Shown one piece after another: positions 27,718-35,773 of a stretch of 64,000 nt of DNA. The stretch is from the NCBI RefSeq assembly GCF_001887595.1, contig NZ_CP017480.1, forward strand, positions 620,001-684,000. Direction: 5' to 3'. The notes beneath the pieces were generated by a model. That model worked only from the letters and a program-made list of their open reading frames with translations, had not been told where the DNA came from and searched no databases. Numbering within the stretch: the first letter of the stretch is position 1; each line of letters begins with the position of its first letter. This stretch comes from Luteibacter rhizovicinus DSM 16549 (GTDB lineage: Bacteria; Pseudomonadota; Gammaproteobacteria; Xanthomonadales; Rhodanobacteraceae). The position numbers and the translations under genes were made by a program.

Positions 27718-29757
27718 GTGTCGCCATCCACGGAACGCATCCGCAGCCTCGCCCTTGCCGGTCACGCCGGCGCCGGCAAGACCACCCTGTTCGAAGCCAT
27801 GCTTCACACCGGCGGCGCACTGACGACCCCTGGCAGCATCGAGCGTGGCAGTACCGTCTCCGACACCGACCCCATGGAGAAATCACGGGGGCATTCGATC
27901 GACGCGTCGATCGCCTCGATCGAGCGACATGGCTATCGCATCCATCTGCTCGACACGCCGGGATACGCCGACTTCCGCGGGCCCGCCCTGGCCGCCCTCG
28001 CCGCCGCCGATACCGTGGCCATCGTGGTCAACGGGGCGAACGGGATCGAGCACGGCACACGCACGATGATGGCGCACGCCAGGGAGCGGGGTATGGCTCG
28101 CATCCTCGTGGTCAACCGGATCGATGCCGAAGGCCTCGACCTGCCTGGCCTGGTCGACGCGTTACGCGAGGAATTCGGCAACGAATGCCTGCCGCTGAAC
28201 CTGCCGGCATCGAAAGGGCACTCGGTACGCGATGCCTTTTTCCAGACCGCCGGCGACACGGACTTCTCGTCGCCGGGAGAAGCGCACCAACGCATCATCG
28301 ACCAGGTCGTCGAGATCGACGACGAGGTGATGGAGCATTACCTCGAAGCCGGTGAGTCCGCGCTGTCCGCGGCCGAAATTCGCGGTGCGCTCGAGCACTG
28401 CCTGCGCGATGGACATCTCGTGCCGATCGTCTTCACCAGCGCGCGCGACGGCATCGGTGTCGACGAACTCCTCGAACTGGTCGAGCGCATCCTGCCCTGC
28501 CCCACCGAAACCAACCCGCCGCCGTTCCGCGACCACGCCGGAGCGCCCTTCGACGTCGCCGCCGATGCATCGCGTCACGTCGTCGCCGATGTATTCAAGA
28601 TCGTCAACGATCCCTTCGTCGGCAAGCTCGGCGTGTTTCGCGTCTGGCAGGGCACCGTGCGCAAGGACGCCCAGCTATTCGTCGACGATGGACGCAAGCC
28701 CTTCAAGGTGGCGCATCTGTTTCGATTGCAGGGCCGCGAGCATGTCGAAGTGGACGAGGCCTTGCCCGGCGACATCGCTGCCGTGGCGAAGATCGACGAC
28801 ATCCATTTCGACGCCGTGCTGCACGACGCCGCCGACGAATCGCGCATCCACCTCGAGCCATCCGCCTTCCCGGCACCCATGTTCGGCCTTGCCGTGGAGC
28901 CGGCACACAAGGGGCAGGAACAGAAGCTGTCGCAGGCCCTGTGCAAGCTCGCCGAGGAAGACCCGTGCTTTCGCGTCGAGCACCACAAGGAACTCAACGA
29001 GACCGTCATCCGCGGACTGTCCGACCTGCACCTGAAACTCATGCTGGAACGGATGAAGGCGCGTTACGACGTCGACGTGATCACGCATCCGCCCCGCATC
29101 GCCTACCGCGAAACGATCGGCGCGAACGCCGAAGGCCATCATCGGCACAAGAAGCAGACCGGGGGTGCCGGCCAGTTCGGCGAGGTCTTTCTGCGCGTGG
29201 AACCGCTGGAACGCGGCAGGGGATTCGTCTTCGACGATGAGACCAAGGGTGGCGTGATCCCCGGACAGTTCATGCCGGCGATCGAAAAAGGGGTGCGCCA
29301 GGCGCTGGACGGCGGCGCCATCGCGGGCTACCCGATCCAGGATGTCCGCGTCGTGGTCTACGACGGCAAGCACCATCCGGTCGACTCGAAAGAGGTCGCC
29401 TTCATCAGCGCCGGCCGCAAGGCCTTCCTCGATGCGGTGTCGCGCGCCCACCCCCAGGTGCTCGAACCCGTGGTCGACCTGGAGGTGTCTATCCCGGAAC
29501 GCTACGTGGGTGACGTCACGGGAGGCCTGGCGTCCAAGCGCGCGCACATCATGGGCACCGATTCGCTACGAGGCGGCGAGACCCTGATCAAGGCACGTGT
29601 GCCTCTGGCGGAGCTGACCGATTATCCGACGCAGTTGAAAGCCATGACCGGTGGACAGGGTCGCTACGCGATGGCATTCAGCCATTACGACGCCGTACCG
29701 GCCGGGGTACAGCGGAAGCTGGCGGAGCAGTGGAAGCCGCGGGCCGAGGAAGACTGA
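27718..29757 (+). CDS. Elongation factor G-like GTPase (EF-G2 type)
   Basis: Translational GTPase paralogous to EF-G (679 residues). The GTG start at 27718 is set by a strong GGAGG eight bases upstream. G1 is GHAGAGKT (15-22) and G3 is DTPGYADF. G4 reads NRID, where EF-G has NKxD. Domain II begins near VFKIVNDPFVGKLGVFRVW, and domains III-V follow with GGAGQFGEVFLRVEP and the domain V ending TGGQGRYAMAFSHYDAVP. It is not next to rpsL, rpsG or tuf, so it is the auxiliary paralogue rather than FusA. Function unclear: translocation in some organisms, none detected in others. A compact REP palindrome follows the stop. Confidence 0.88.
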   Translation: MSPSTERIRSLALAGHAGAGKTTLFEAMLHTGGALTTPGSIERGSTVSDTDPMEKSRGHSIDASIASIERHGYRIHLLDTPGYADFRGPALAALAAADTVAIVVNGANGIEHGTRTMMAHARERGMARILVVNRIDAEGLDLPGLVDALREEFGNECLPLNLPASKGHSVRDAFFQTAGDTDFSSPGEAHQRIIDQVVEIDDEVMEHYLEAGESALSAAEIRGALEHCLRDGHLVPIVFTSARDGIGVDELLELVERILPCPTETNPPPFRDHAGAPFDVAADASRHVVADVFKIVNDPFVGKLGVFRVWQGTVRKDAQLFVDDGRKPFKVAHLFRLQGREHVEVDEALPGDIAAVAKIDDIHFDAVLHDAADESRIHLEPSAFPAPMFGLAVEPAHKGQEQKLSQALCKLAEEDPCFRVEHHKELNETVIRGLSDLHLKLMLERMKARYDVDVITHPPRIAYRETIGANAEGHHRHKKQTGGAGQFGEVFLRVEPLERGRGFVFDDETKGGVIPGQFMPAIEKGVRQALDGGAIAGYPIQDVRVVVYDGKHHPVDSKEVAFISAGRKAFLDAVSRAHPQVLEPVVDLEVSIPERYVGDVTGGLASKRAHIMGTDSLRGGETLIKARVPLAELTDYPTQLKAMTGGQGRYAMAFSHYDAVPAGVQRKLAEQWKPRAEED

Positions 29758-29770
29758 AGCGGCACGCTTT

Positions 29771-29798
29771 TATAGGAGCCGATTCATCGGCTCCTATA
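29771..29798. repeat. Compact REP-type palindrome
   Basis: TATAGGAGCCGATTCATCGGCTCCTATA is a single near-perfect palindrome built from the same arms as the longer REP elements but without the spacer. It lies 13 bases after the EF-G-like gene and could form its 3' end. Confidence 0.75.
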
Positions 29799-29829
29799 TG
29801 CCTCATCCAACCGTTATCAGGCTGCCGTC

Positions 29830-30162
29830 CTAGGCGTCCATCACGCTTGAGACGTATCTCGCAGCCATTATCTTGCCGCCGCGAACATGTACAACGAGTA
29901 GCTTGCGAGGATAAGCGGGCTCAGATCCCCCAGGCCCAGCCTGATACTCTGTCGGCATGTGGACGGCTGGATCATCGACGTCTATCGTACCGAACGACTC
30001 ATATTCGGGAAATGGAGGCTCGAACACCCCTGGCCTTGAGCGCCCTTCATCCAGTGGAGGCAATTGAACCACGTCAACGACTCCTCCAGAGGACTTCGCA
30101 TCCGCCTCCAGCGCCTCCTTGAACTCGCTGTAGGCTTTCCCTATCACTGAATCCAGGTTCAT
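29830..30162 (-). CDS. Orphan hypothetical protein
   Basis: Not recognised; 110 residues, soluble and acidic, with no signal peptide or membrane segment. The N-terminus is helical (MNLDSVIGKAYSEFKEALEADAKS), the middle rich in Pro/Gly/Asp (EPPFPEYESFGTIDVDDPAV), and the end basic (PRKLLVVHVRGGKIMAARYVSSV). A near-consensus GGAGG seven bases before the ATG makes expression likely. Base composition here and in the 180 bases upstream is more AT-rich than the surroundings, and the gene has no obvious partners. This suggests recent gain. Confidence 0.6.
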   Translation of the reverse strand: MNLDSVIGKAYSEFKEALEADAKSSGGVVDVVQLPPLDEGRSRPGVFEPPFPEYESFGTIDVDDPAVHMPTEYQAGPGGSEPAYPRKLLVVHVRGGKIMAARYVSSVMDA

Positions 30163-30223
30163 GACACTACCTCCATGTAGCACGTGATTTAGCACAGCTT
30201 GCGAGTTGTCAGTAAATGCGCCA

Positions 30224-30242
30224 ACGCGTTAGCCACGCGTTA
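30224..30242. repeat. Two direct ACGCGTTA repeats, 11 bases apart
   Basis: ACGCGTTA occurs at 30224-30231 and 30235-30242, one helical turn apart. They lie about 60-80 bases upstream of the orphan gene start in an AT-rich gap of about 180 bases between two leftward genes. They may be a regulator-binding site; nothing else recognisable is in the gap. Confidence 0.35.
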
Positions 30243-30340
30243 AAAACACGATCCTACGAAACGCTTTTTTTCCAGCATCAGTCCGTTAATTCGGCAGAAA
30301 TAACGTTACTCATTTGAGCCCATTGCACATGATGCTTGCA

Positions 30341-30811
30341 TCAGCGCTTGGGCTTGAGCATCGTACCGATGCAGTTCGGCGCGCCGCACAGGCAGGCCCA
30401 CACCTTCTTCAGACGCGCCGTGTGCGGCATGTCCAGGGTGATGCCGTAGTCGTAGGTCAGCTCTTCGCCGGGGGCAATGTCGCGGATGGCCTCGATCAGC
30501 ACGCGGTCCTTTTTGGACGGCTTGCCTTCCACGGCTTCCTCGATCACCGCCTGGCAGTTCGGGTTGCAACCGTGGTTGATCCAGCGCGCCGTATTGCCGT
30601 TGCTGTTGCCGTCGACGATGAAGCGCTCGTTGAGGGTGAACAGGAAGGTGTGGCCGGTCTCGCCACCATCGCCGTATTTCTTGTCGGCCTGGGCGTGGGT
30701 GATGCGATCGCCCTTGTATTCGACGATCTCGTCGCCGGCCTTGATGGCGCCGGTGGCGAAAACGCCGTTTCCGTGGATGGGAGAGCGTCGGGCGGCGATA
30801 CGTCGGGTCAT
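30341..30811 (-). CDS. SET-domain protein, putative lysine methyltransferase
   Basis: Small SET-domain protein (156 residues), a fold that transfers methyl groups from S-adenosylmethionine to lysine. The motifs are in order: RRSPIHGNGVFATGAIKAGDEIVEY (I-SET start), RWINHGCNPNC (79-86, cofactor/substrate knot), GEELTYDYG (115-123, catalytic Tyr) and a post-SET cysteine cluster CLCGAPNC (C140, C142, C147) that with C86 would bind zinc. Bacterial proteins of this type are known but few have a defined substrate. It is flanked by unrelated genes. Activity on a DNA-associated or ribosomal protein is only a guess. Confidence 0.88.
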   Translation of the reverse strand: MTRRIAARRSPIHGNGVFATGAIKAGDEIVEYKGDRITHAQADKKYGDGGETGHTFLFTLNERFIVDGNSNGNTARWINHGCNPNCQAVIEEAVEGKPSKKDRVLIEAIRDIAPGEELTYDYGITLDMPHTARLKKVWACLCGAPNCIGTMLKPKR

Positions 30812-30957
30812 GGGAAGGCACGTAGAAAGGTCAATGCGGATGATGCCTGCTCGACCGACGCTTGGGAACCGCGTTTCAAACGCACGTCTCGCGCGTATGG
30901 CCCGGCCGGCGCTACCATCGAACGACTGTTCGACGCCAACCGCCGGAATTCCAGGGA

Positions 30958-31458
30958 ATGACCTCGACCCTTCGCACCACCGTTTTTCGCGTGTCGCTGC
31001 TGGCCGCGACGGCTCTCCTGGCGGCCTGCGGCCCCGAGAAGAAGAGCGTGTATCCGCCCGCCGTGACCCTGCAGCAGGTCGCCGCCAAGCCGGGTGGCAC
31101 CTGGCATGTGACGCTGCGCCTGCGCAACAACAGCTACGGCGGCATGTCCTTCGATCGCTTCCAGGGCACGCTTCGCGTCGGCAACCTCGGCGGGGTGCTG
31201 CTCGACGCGAAAATCGACCAGGACATCCCCTCCTTCGCGGCCGACGTCACCGTTATCGACATCCTGCCTACGGCCGAGATGTCCAAAGCACTGGCCGAGC
31301 TGGCAGCCAAGGGCAGCAGCGGGTCGCTGCCTTATGCCATCGACGGCAGCATTTCGGCCACGCCGGAGAAAGAGGACAAGTCGCGCACCTTCGACGTGCA
31401 CGGCAAGAACTGGCTTTCGCCCGTCCCCGGCATCCCCGACACCTACCGCTCCCCCTGA
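30958..31458 (+). CDS. Lipoprotein, possibly LEA type 2-like
   Basis: Predicted lipoprotein of 166 residues with lipobox LLAAC (lipidated C24), placed at the inner or outer membrane; the residue after Cys is Gly, so no Asp-type inner-membrane retention signal. The mature part reads as a single beta-sandwich (TWHVTLRLRNNSYGGMSFDRFQG ... VTVIDILP), resembling the LEA14/WHy-like fold seen in bacterial LEA type 2 proteins; this match is by eye only. A short helical insert (SKALAELAAKGSSG) follows. It lies 42 bases before an acyl-CoA dehydrogenase gene, with no functional link visible. Confidence 0.65.
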   Translation: MTSTLRTTVFRVSLLAATALLAACGPEKKSVYPPAVTLQQVAAKPGGTWHVTLRLRNNSYGGMSFDRFQGTLRVGNLGGVLLDAKIDQDIPSFAADVTVIDILPTAEMSKALAELAAKGSSGSLPYAIDGSISATPEKEDKSRTFDVHGKNWLSPVPGIPDTYRSP

Positions 31459-31500
31459 TTACTCCACAGCCGCGCTTGCCGCGCCTCGCCAGGATTCACG

Positions 31501-33276
31501 ATGACGATCTACAAAGCCCCCCTCAACGATATGCGCTTTGCGCTCTACGACGTGCTCGGCGCCGAAGCCGTGCTCACCCGGCTCGAAGGCGGTGAGGCGC
31601 ATTCGCGCGACCTGCTCGACGCCGTGCTCGACGAGGCCGCGCGCTTCAACGAACAGGTCCTGGCGCCGCTGAACGCCTCGGGCGACCAGGAAGGCTGCGT
31701 CTATGACAAGGCCACCGCGACGGTCACGACTCCGAAGGGCTTCAAGGAGGCGTATCGCCAGTACGCCGAGGGCGGCTGGGCCGGCCTGACGGCACACGAG
31801 AAGTTCGGTGGCCAGGGCCTGCCCGCCGTGCTCGGCGCGATGACCAAGGAAATGATCGACTCGGCCAACCTGGCCTGGGGCATCTACCCGCTGCTGTCGC
31901 ACGGTGCCACGGACGCGCTCGAACATCACGGTACCGAGTGGCAGCAGGAAACCTTCCTGAAGCCCTTGGTGGACGGCCGCTGGACGGGCACCATGTGCCT
32001 GACCGAGCCCCAGGCCGGTTCGGATCTCGGCCTGCTGAAGACCCGCGCCGAGCCCAACGCCGACGGCAGCTACCGCGTCAGCGGCACCAAGATCTTCATC
32101 AGCGCCGGCGAGCACGATTTCTCCGAGAACATCGTCCACCTCGTGCTGGCCCGGCTGCCGGACGCCCCGGCGGGCAGCCGCGGTATCTCGATGCTCATCG
32201 TGCCCAAATTCAAGGTGAACAAGGACGGCTCGCTCGGCGAGCGCAACGCCGTCGCCGCGGGTGCGATCGAGCACAAGATGGGCATCAAGGGCTCGGCCAC
32301 CTGCGTGATGAATTTCGACGGTGCCGAAGGCTGGCTGATCGGACCCGCGCACAAGGGCCTCATGGCGATGTTCACCATGATGAATGCGGCACGCCTCGGC
32401 GTCGGCATCCAGGGTCTCGCCGTCTCCGAGCGTGCCCTGCAGAACAGCCTCAACTACGCCCGCGAGCGCCTGCAGATGCGTGCCTTGTCGGGCCCGGCGT
32501 TCCCGGAGAAACCGGCCGATCCGCTCACCGTGCACCCCGATGTGCGACGCATGCTGCTGACCCAGCGCGCCTTCGTCGAAGGGGGTCGCGTGTTGGCCGC
32601 CTACGCCGCGTTGCAGGGCGATATCGAGTCGCGCGATACCGACCCGCAGGTGCGCAAGAACGCCGGCGAACTGCTCTCGTTCCTCATCCCGATCGTCAAG
32701 GGCCTGCTTACCGAAGCGGCGCAGGAGTGCACCAAGGAAGCCCTGCAGATCTTCGGCGGCCACGGTTACATCGCCGAGCACGGCATGGAGCAGTTCGTCC
32801 GCGATGCCCGCATCATCACGCTGTACGAAGGCACCACCGGCATCCAGGCGCTCGACCTGCTCGGCCGCAAGATCATGCAGCTGCAGGGCGCCGGCCTGAA
32901 GCATTTCCTCAACGAGATCTCGACCTTCTGCCAAACCCACGCGGACAACGACACCGTGAAGGCCTTCATCGGCCCGCTCGCTGTCGCGACCAAGACCTGG
33001 GGCGACGTGACCCAGGCCGTCGCGCAGCGTGCGCAGGCGAATCCTGAAGAGCTCGGCGCCGCCGCCGTGGACTACCTCTATTTCTCCGGCTATGTGAGCC
33101 TGGCCTACGTCTGGGCCCGCAGCGTGCTGGCGGCTGGCGACTCATCCCTGTCGGCGAACGACAAGCAGGCCAAGCGCGACACCGCGACCTTCTACTTCAC
33201 CCGCATCCTGCCGCGTATCCACGTGCATAAGGCAGCGATCGAAGCCGGCGTGGCGACGTTGCCGGAAGTGCTGTAA
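31501..33276 (+). CDS. Acyl-CoA dehydrogenase (large, DmdC-like type)
   Basis: FAD enzyme oxidising an acyl-CoA to the enoyl-CoA, in the cytoplasm. The 591-residue length and the N-terminal extension (MTIYKAPLNDMRFALYDVLG) place it among the large acyl-CoA dehydrogenases often annotated as DmdC/3-methylmercaptopropionyl-CoA dehydrogenase. FAD-binding MCLTEPQAGSDLG, the substrate-loop GGHGYIAEHGMEQFVRDARI and the catalytic glutamate in LYEGTTGIQ (about residue 440) are all present. In an organism without other dmd genes visible, a medium/long-chain fatty acyl substrate is more likely than a sulfur compound. A UUCG-capped hairpin and a REP element follow the stop. Confidence 0.92.
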   Translation: MTIYKAPLNDMRFALYDVLGAEAVLTRLEGGEAHSRDLLDAVLDEAARFNEQVLAPLNASGDQEGCVYDKATATVTTPKGFKEAYRQYAEGGWAGLTAHEKFGGQGLPAVLGAMTKEMIDSANLAWGIYPLLSHGATDALEHHGTEWQQETFLKPLVDGRWTGTMCLTEPQAGSDLGLLKTRAEPNADGSYRVSGTKIFISAGEHDFSENIVHLVLARLPDAPAGSRGISMLIVPKFKVNKDGSLGERNAVAAGAIEHKMGIKGSATCVMNFDGAEGWLIGPAHKGLMAMFTMMNAARLGVGIQGLAVSERALQNSLNYARERLQMRALSGPAFPEKPADPLTVHPDVRRMLLTQRAFVEGGRVLAAYAALQGDIESRDTDPQVRKNAGELLSFLIPIVKGLLTEAAQECTKEALQIFGGHGYIAEHGMEQFVRDARIITLYEGTTGIQALDLLGRKIMQLQGAGLKHFLNEISTFCQTHADNDTVKAFIGPLAVATKTWGDVTQAVAQRAQANPEELGAAAVDYLYFSGYVSLAYVWARSVLAAGDSSLSANDKQAKRDTATFYFTRILPRIHVHKAAIEAGVATLPEVL

Positions 33277-33282
33277 CCGGGC

Positions 33283-33298
33283 GGGGCCTTCGGGCCCC
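33283..33298 (+). terminator. UUCG-capped hairpin after the acyl-CoA dehydrogenase
   Basis: GGGGCC-TTCG-GGCCCC immediately follows the stop codon and is followed by TTGT. It is a stable tetraloop hairpin with a short U-rich tail. Confidence 0.6.
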
Positions 33299-33305
33299 TT
33301 GTCCC

Positions 33306-33393
33306 TGGGGGAGCCGATTTATCGGCGATTCGGCGATGGGGCGGAGCAGCTTCTCCGCTCCGTCGGCTTTTCGCCGCTGAAGCGGCTCCCACA
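33306..33393. repeat. REP-type inverted repeat (BIME)
   Basis: GGGAGCCGATTTATCGGCGA at the left end and an inverted TCGCCGCTGAAGCGGCTCCC at the right end enclose a spacer with ctccgctccgtcggctttt, close to the spacers at 9652 and 48306. The two arms differ in their inner palindromes, so this is a mosaic of two REP variants. Confidence 0.85.
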
Positions 33394-33489
33394 TTTCCCT
33401 CTTGGCCGACGGGGCTTCCGTCGGCCAGCGTGAAGGTGTAGAAAACAGACTCTTTCCGGAATCCTTCAGCCGCGACGGTGCCCGATACG

Positions 33490-33966
33490 ATGAGCGACTC
33501 CCCGTTCCTGATCCGTCTCGCCGAAAGCGACGACGATGAGTTCATCCTGGATCTGGTCCCCCGTTTCATCAGCTTCCCGCTGCCCAACGGCCGTACGCGT
33601 ACCGATTGCCTCAAAGGCATCGAGGCCGACCTGGTCCATCACCTCGACGACCAGCCGCCTAACAGCTACATCTTCGTCGTTGAAAACGAGGACGGCGATG
33701 CGGTCGGCTTCCTGCAACTGCAGAAGACCAAGGACTTCTTCACCCATCGGGACAACTGCCACATCGCCAATATCGCGGTCGCCCAGAAATACGAGGGTGT
33801 TGGCGTCGGGAAGTTCATGCTCGCGTATGCCGACAGCTGGGCAAAGGAGCATCACTGCCAGTTCGTTACCCTGGCCGTCCTCCCGGGGAACGAGAAAGCC
33901 CGGGACCTCTACGTTTCCCACGGCTTCGATACCGACCTGATGCGGCTGGCGAAACCGGTGCGCTGA
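33490..33966 (+). CDS. GNAT-family N-acetyltransferase
   Basis: Acetyl-CoA-dependent acetyltransferase of 158 residues; substrate unknown. The GNAT core is visible: FLIRLAESDDDEFI (beta1/alpha1), the strand pair SYIFVVENEDGDAVGFLQLQ, the acetyl-CoA loop IAVAQKYEGVGVGKFMLAYADSWA, and VLPGNEKARDLYVSHGFDTD. The ATG at 33490 gives the normal N-terminus; a GTG four codons earlier is possible. It converges on the SapC-family gene, with a REP half-element and a shared terminator between them. Confidence 0.87.
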   Translation: MSDSPFLIRLAESDDDEFILDLVPRFISFPLPNGRTRTDCLKGIEADLVHHLDDQPPNSYIFVVENEDGDAVGFLQLQKTKDFFTHRDNCHIANIAVAQKYEGVGVGKFMLAYADSWAKEHHCQFVTLAVLPGNEKARDLYVSHGFDTDLMRLAKPVR

Positions 33967-33973
33967 GCGAGGG

Positions 33974-33998
33974 CATCGCCGCTGAAGGGGCTCCCACA
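33974..33998. repeat. Single REP unit
   Basis: CATCGCCGCTGAAGGGGCTC plus CCACA is one arm of the REP family, unpaired, 7 bases after the GNAT gene stop. One stem base differs from the consensus (ggggctc for gcggctc). Confidence 0.7.
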
Positions 33999-34020
33999 TT
34001 CCACATGACATGTCGCATGA

Positions 34021-34046
34021 AAAAGGCCACCCTGAGGTGGCCTTTT
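34021..34046. terminator. Bidirectional terminator between GNAT and SapC-family genes
   Basis: AAAAGGCCACC (34021-34031), loop CTGA, GGTGGCCTTTT (34036-34046). Each strand ends the stem with a T run, so it can terminate both convergent transcripts. Confidence 0.85.
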
Positions 34047-34069
34047 CGTTTGTACGAACCGGCAGTCGA

Positions 34070-34825
34070 TCAGACCGTGGCCGGTACGTCCTTGGCTTCA
34101 CGCGCATCCAGACGCGCGGCCATGCGGTCGATGTTGGCCAGCGACACCAGGTGGGCGTAGATCCAGCCGAACGCGCCCTCGCGCAGGAACTCGTGGGCAA
34201 CCTTCTCATCGAGCGTGCGCAGCTTCTCTTCGTTGATCACGAACAGGCCGTTGAGGTTGATGCCCTTGCCTTCCTTCTGCAGGGTGACGGTGCGCTCTTC
34301 GAGCAGGTTGTGCTCGCGCAGCTTGCCCATGAACCACTGCGTGCGGGCGACGTGGTCCTGGAACTCGCCGAGGAACTTCACGGCGTTGGTCAGGGCCGGC
34401 GCGTCGGTGCCGTCTTCATTGAAGAGGCGCTCGCCTTCGCTGTCGTTGAAGCCTTCGTAGGCTTCGTCGAGGAACACGGTGAAGTCGTCACCCTCGGCAC
34501 CGACCGGCTTCTCGGCCAGGACGAACGGGTAGCGGCGGATGAAGGCCGGGATGTACATGCCCGTCTCCCAGAAGCCGTTCTCGCCGACCAGGAGGTTCTC
34601 GCCCTGGCGAAGGCCGAGGAGGGCCATCGGGCCCGCTTCCTCGATCGAGTTGCCGGCGAACAGGATCGGGTAGTCACGCGCCGCGGGCGCGAATTCCACG
34701 CCCGTCAGCGGCACGGAGTGCGCGCCGGCAGCGAAACGGATGTTGTTGACCGCCTTGATGCGGAGGTCGCGGTGCGCGGTGCGGTTCAGCGGAACCGGAC
34801 GCTCGTAGAAAAGCACTTCTGCCAC
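34070..34825 (-). CDS. SapC-family protein
   Basis: Member of the SapC family (named after a Campylobacter surface-array locus protein); biochemical role unknown. The 251-residue protein shows the family start YERPVPLNRTAHRDLRIK, then GVEFAPAARDYPILFAG, GLRQGENLLV, WETGMYIPAFIRRYPFVLAE and the C-terminal INLNGLFVINEEKLRTL. No signal peptide is seen. The start is probably the GTG at 34825, with GAGAGGG about seven bases upstream and no suitable ATG. Related genes are often next to TonB-dependent receptors or tryptophan halogenases, but none is here. Confidence 0.85.
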   Translation of the reverse strand: MAEVLFYERPVPLNRTAHRDLRIKAVNNIRFAAGAHSVPLTGVEFAPAARDYPILFAGNSIEEAGPMALLGLRQGENLLVGENGFWETGMYIPAFIRRYPFVLAEKPVGAEGDDFTVFLDEAYEGFNDSEGERLFNEDGTDAPALTNAVKFLGEFQDHVARTQWFMGKLREHNLLEERTVTLQKEGKGINLNGLFVINEEKLRTLDEKVAHEFLREGAFGWIYAHLVSLANIDRMAARLDAREAKDVPATV

Positions 34826-35014
34826 AGTGAAACCCTCTCGTACCCGTCGGACCTGGGAAGCCACCCCGGCCCCCCTTCCAAACCCGTCGGGCGTCTGTCG
34901 AACGCCCACTATATCAGCGCCGCGCGGCCCGGACAGCCCCGCAAGAAGCGGGCCGGGCTGGTGCTTTTCTGTAGCAATAATGGGCTATGCTCGGGTCAAC
35001 GCCCCTTGTGGGGT

Positions 35015-35034
35015 CGGATCGATGCACCGATCCG
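35015..35034. promoter_or_regulatory. Hairpin in the leader of the HNH gene
   Basis: CGGATCG, six bases, CGATCCG, a perfect 7-bp inverted repeat 55 bases before the HNH start. It directly follows a second small hairpin (GCCCC-TTGT-GGGGT). This may be a protein-binding site or leader structure; nothing more can be said from sequence. Confidence 0.3.
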
Positions 35035-35088
35035 CACGGAGTTCGACTGGCTGGAACGCTCTTTCGCTTACGTGAAGGACGAGACACG

Positions 35089-35697
35089 ATGACGATGGAA
35101 GTGCTTCAGGATGACCTGCCCAGGGTGACCGCGCTGAACACCACGCGCGTGCTCTCCCTTGACGCGGCGGGCCGCATCCTGGACTGGATCAGCTGGCAGG
35201 ACGCCGTCTGCCTGTACGTTCGTGGCGTGGTCGCCTGGACGCTCGGCGACCCCTGTCTGACCGTCCACGGCGGCCTCAGCCGTGCCAGTGGACTCCAGAG
35301 CAGTCTCGAGCTTCACCCCATCGTCGCCAGCACCGGTCATTGTCGCGAACACGCCATCGACCCGGCACCCGCCCTCACCAATACCGCCCTCTTCGCACGC
35401 GACCGGCATATCTGCCTGTATTGCGGCCACCATTACACCCGTCACGAGCTCACGCGCGATCACGTCCTGCCCCTGTCCAAGAAGGGCGCGGACGAGTGGG
35501 AGAACGTGGTGAGCGCCTGCCTGGCCTGCAACCTGCGCAAGAGCAACCGCACCCCGCAGCAGGCCAACATGCCGCTCCTGGCCGTGCCCTATCGCCCCAG
35601 CTGGGTCGAGCACCTGATCCTGTCCAACCGCAATATCCTGGCCGATCAGATGGAATTCCTGGTGGGCCACCTGCCGCGAGACCGCCGGCCGGCCTGA
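35089..35697 (+). CDS. HNH endonuclease-family protein
   Basis: Putative nuclease of 202 residues. The C-terminal half carries a zinc-supported HNH domain: CLYCGHHY (first CxxC), then LTRDHVLPLSKKGADEWENVVSACLACN (the His of DHV, Asn and second CxxC), then LRKSNRTP. The N-terminal 90 residues (RVTALNTTRVLSLDAAGRILDWISW) belong to a common chromosomal HNH subfamily whose role is unknown. No restriction methylase or phage genes are nearby, so a restriction role is not supported. GGAC/GAAGGA upstream of the ATG at 35089 is a moderate ribosome binding site. Confidence 0.85.
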   Translation: MTMEVLQDDLPRVTALNTTRVLSLDAAGRILDWISWQDAVCLYVRGVVAWTLGDPCLTVHGGLSRASGLQSSLELHPIVASTGHCREHAIDPAPALTNTALFARDRHICLYCGHHYTRHELTRDHVLPLSKKGADEWENVVSACLACNLRKSNRTPQQANMPLLAVPYRPSWVEHLILSNRNILADQMEFLVGHLPRDRRPA

Positions 35698-35773
35698 ATC
35701 CGGGCCCCGATTGCCCGCAAAGATTCACACCCCGTCCCTTGCCCCGGCCCGTCCGTAGGCGAACAATAGGGGG

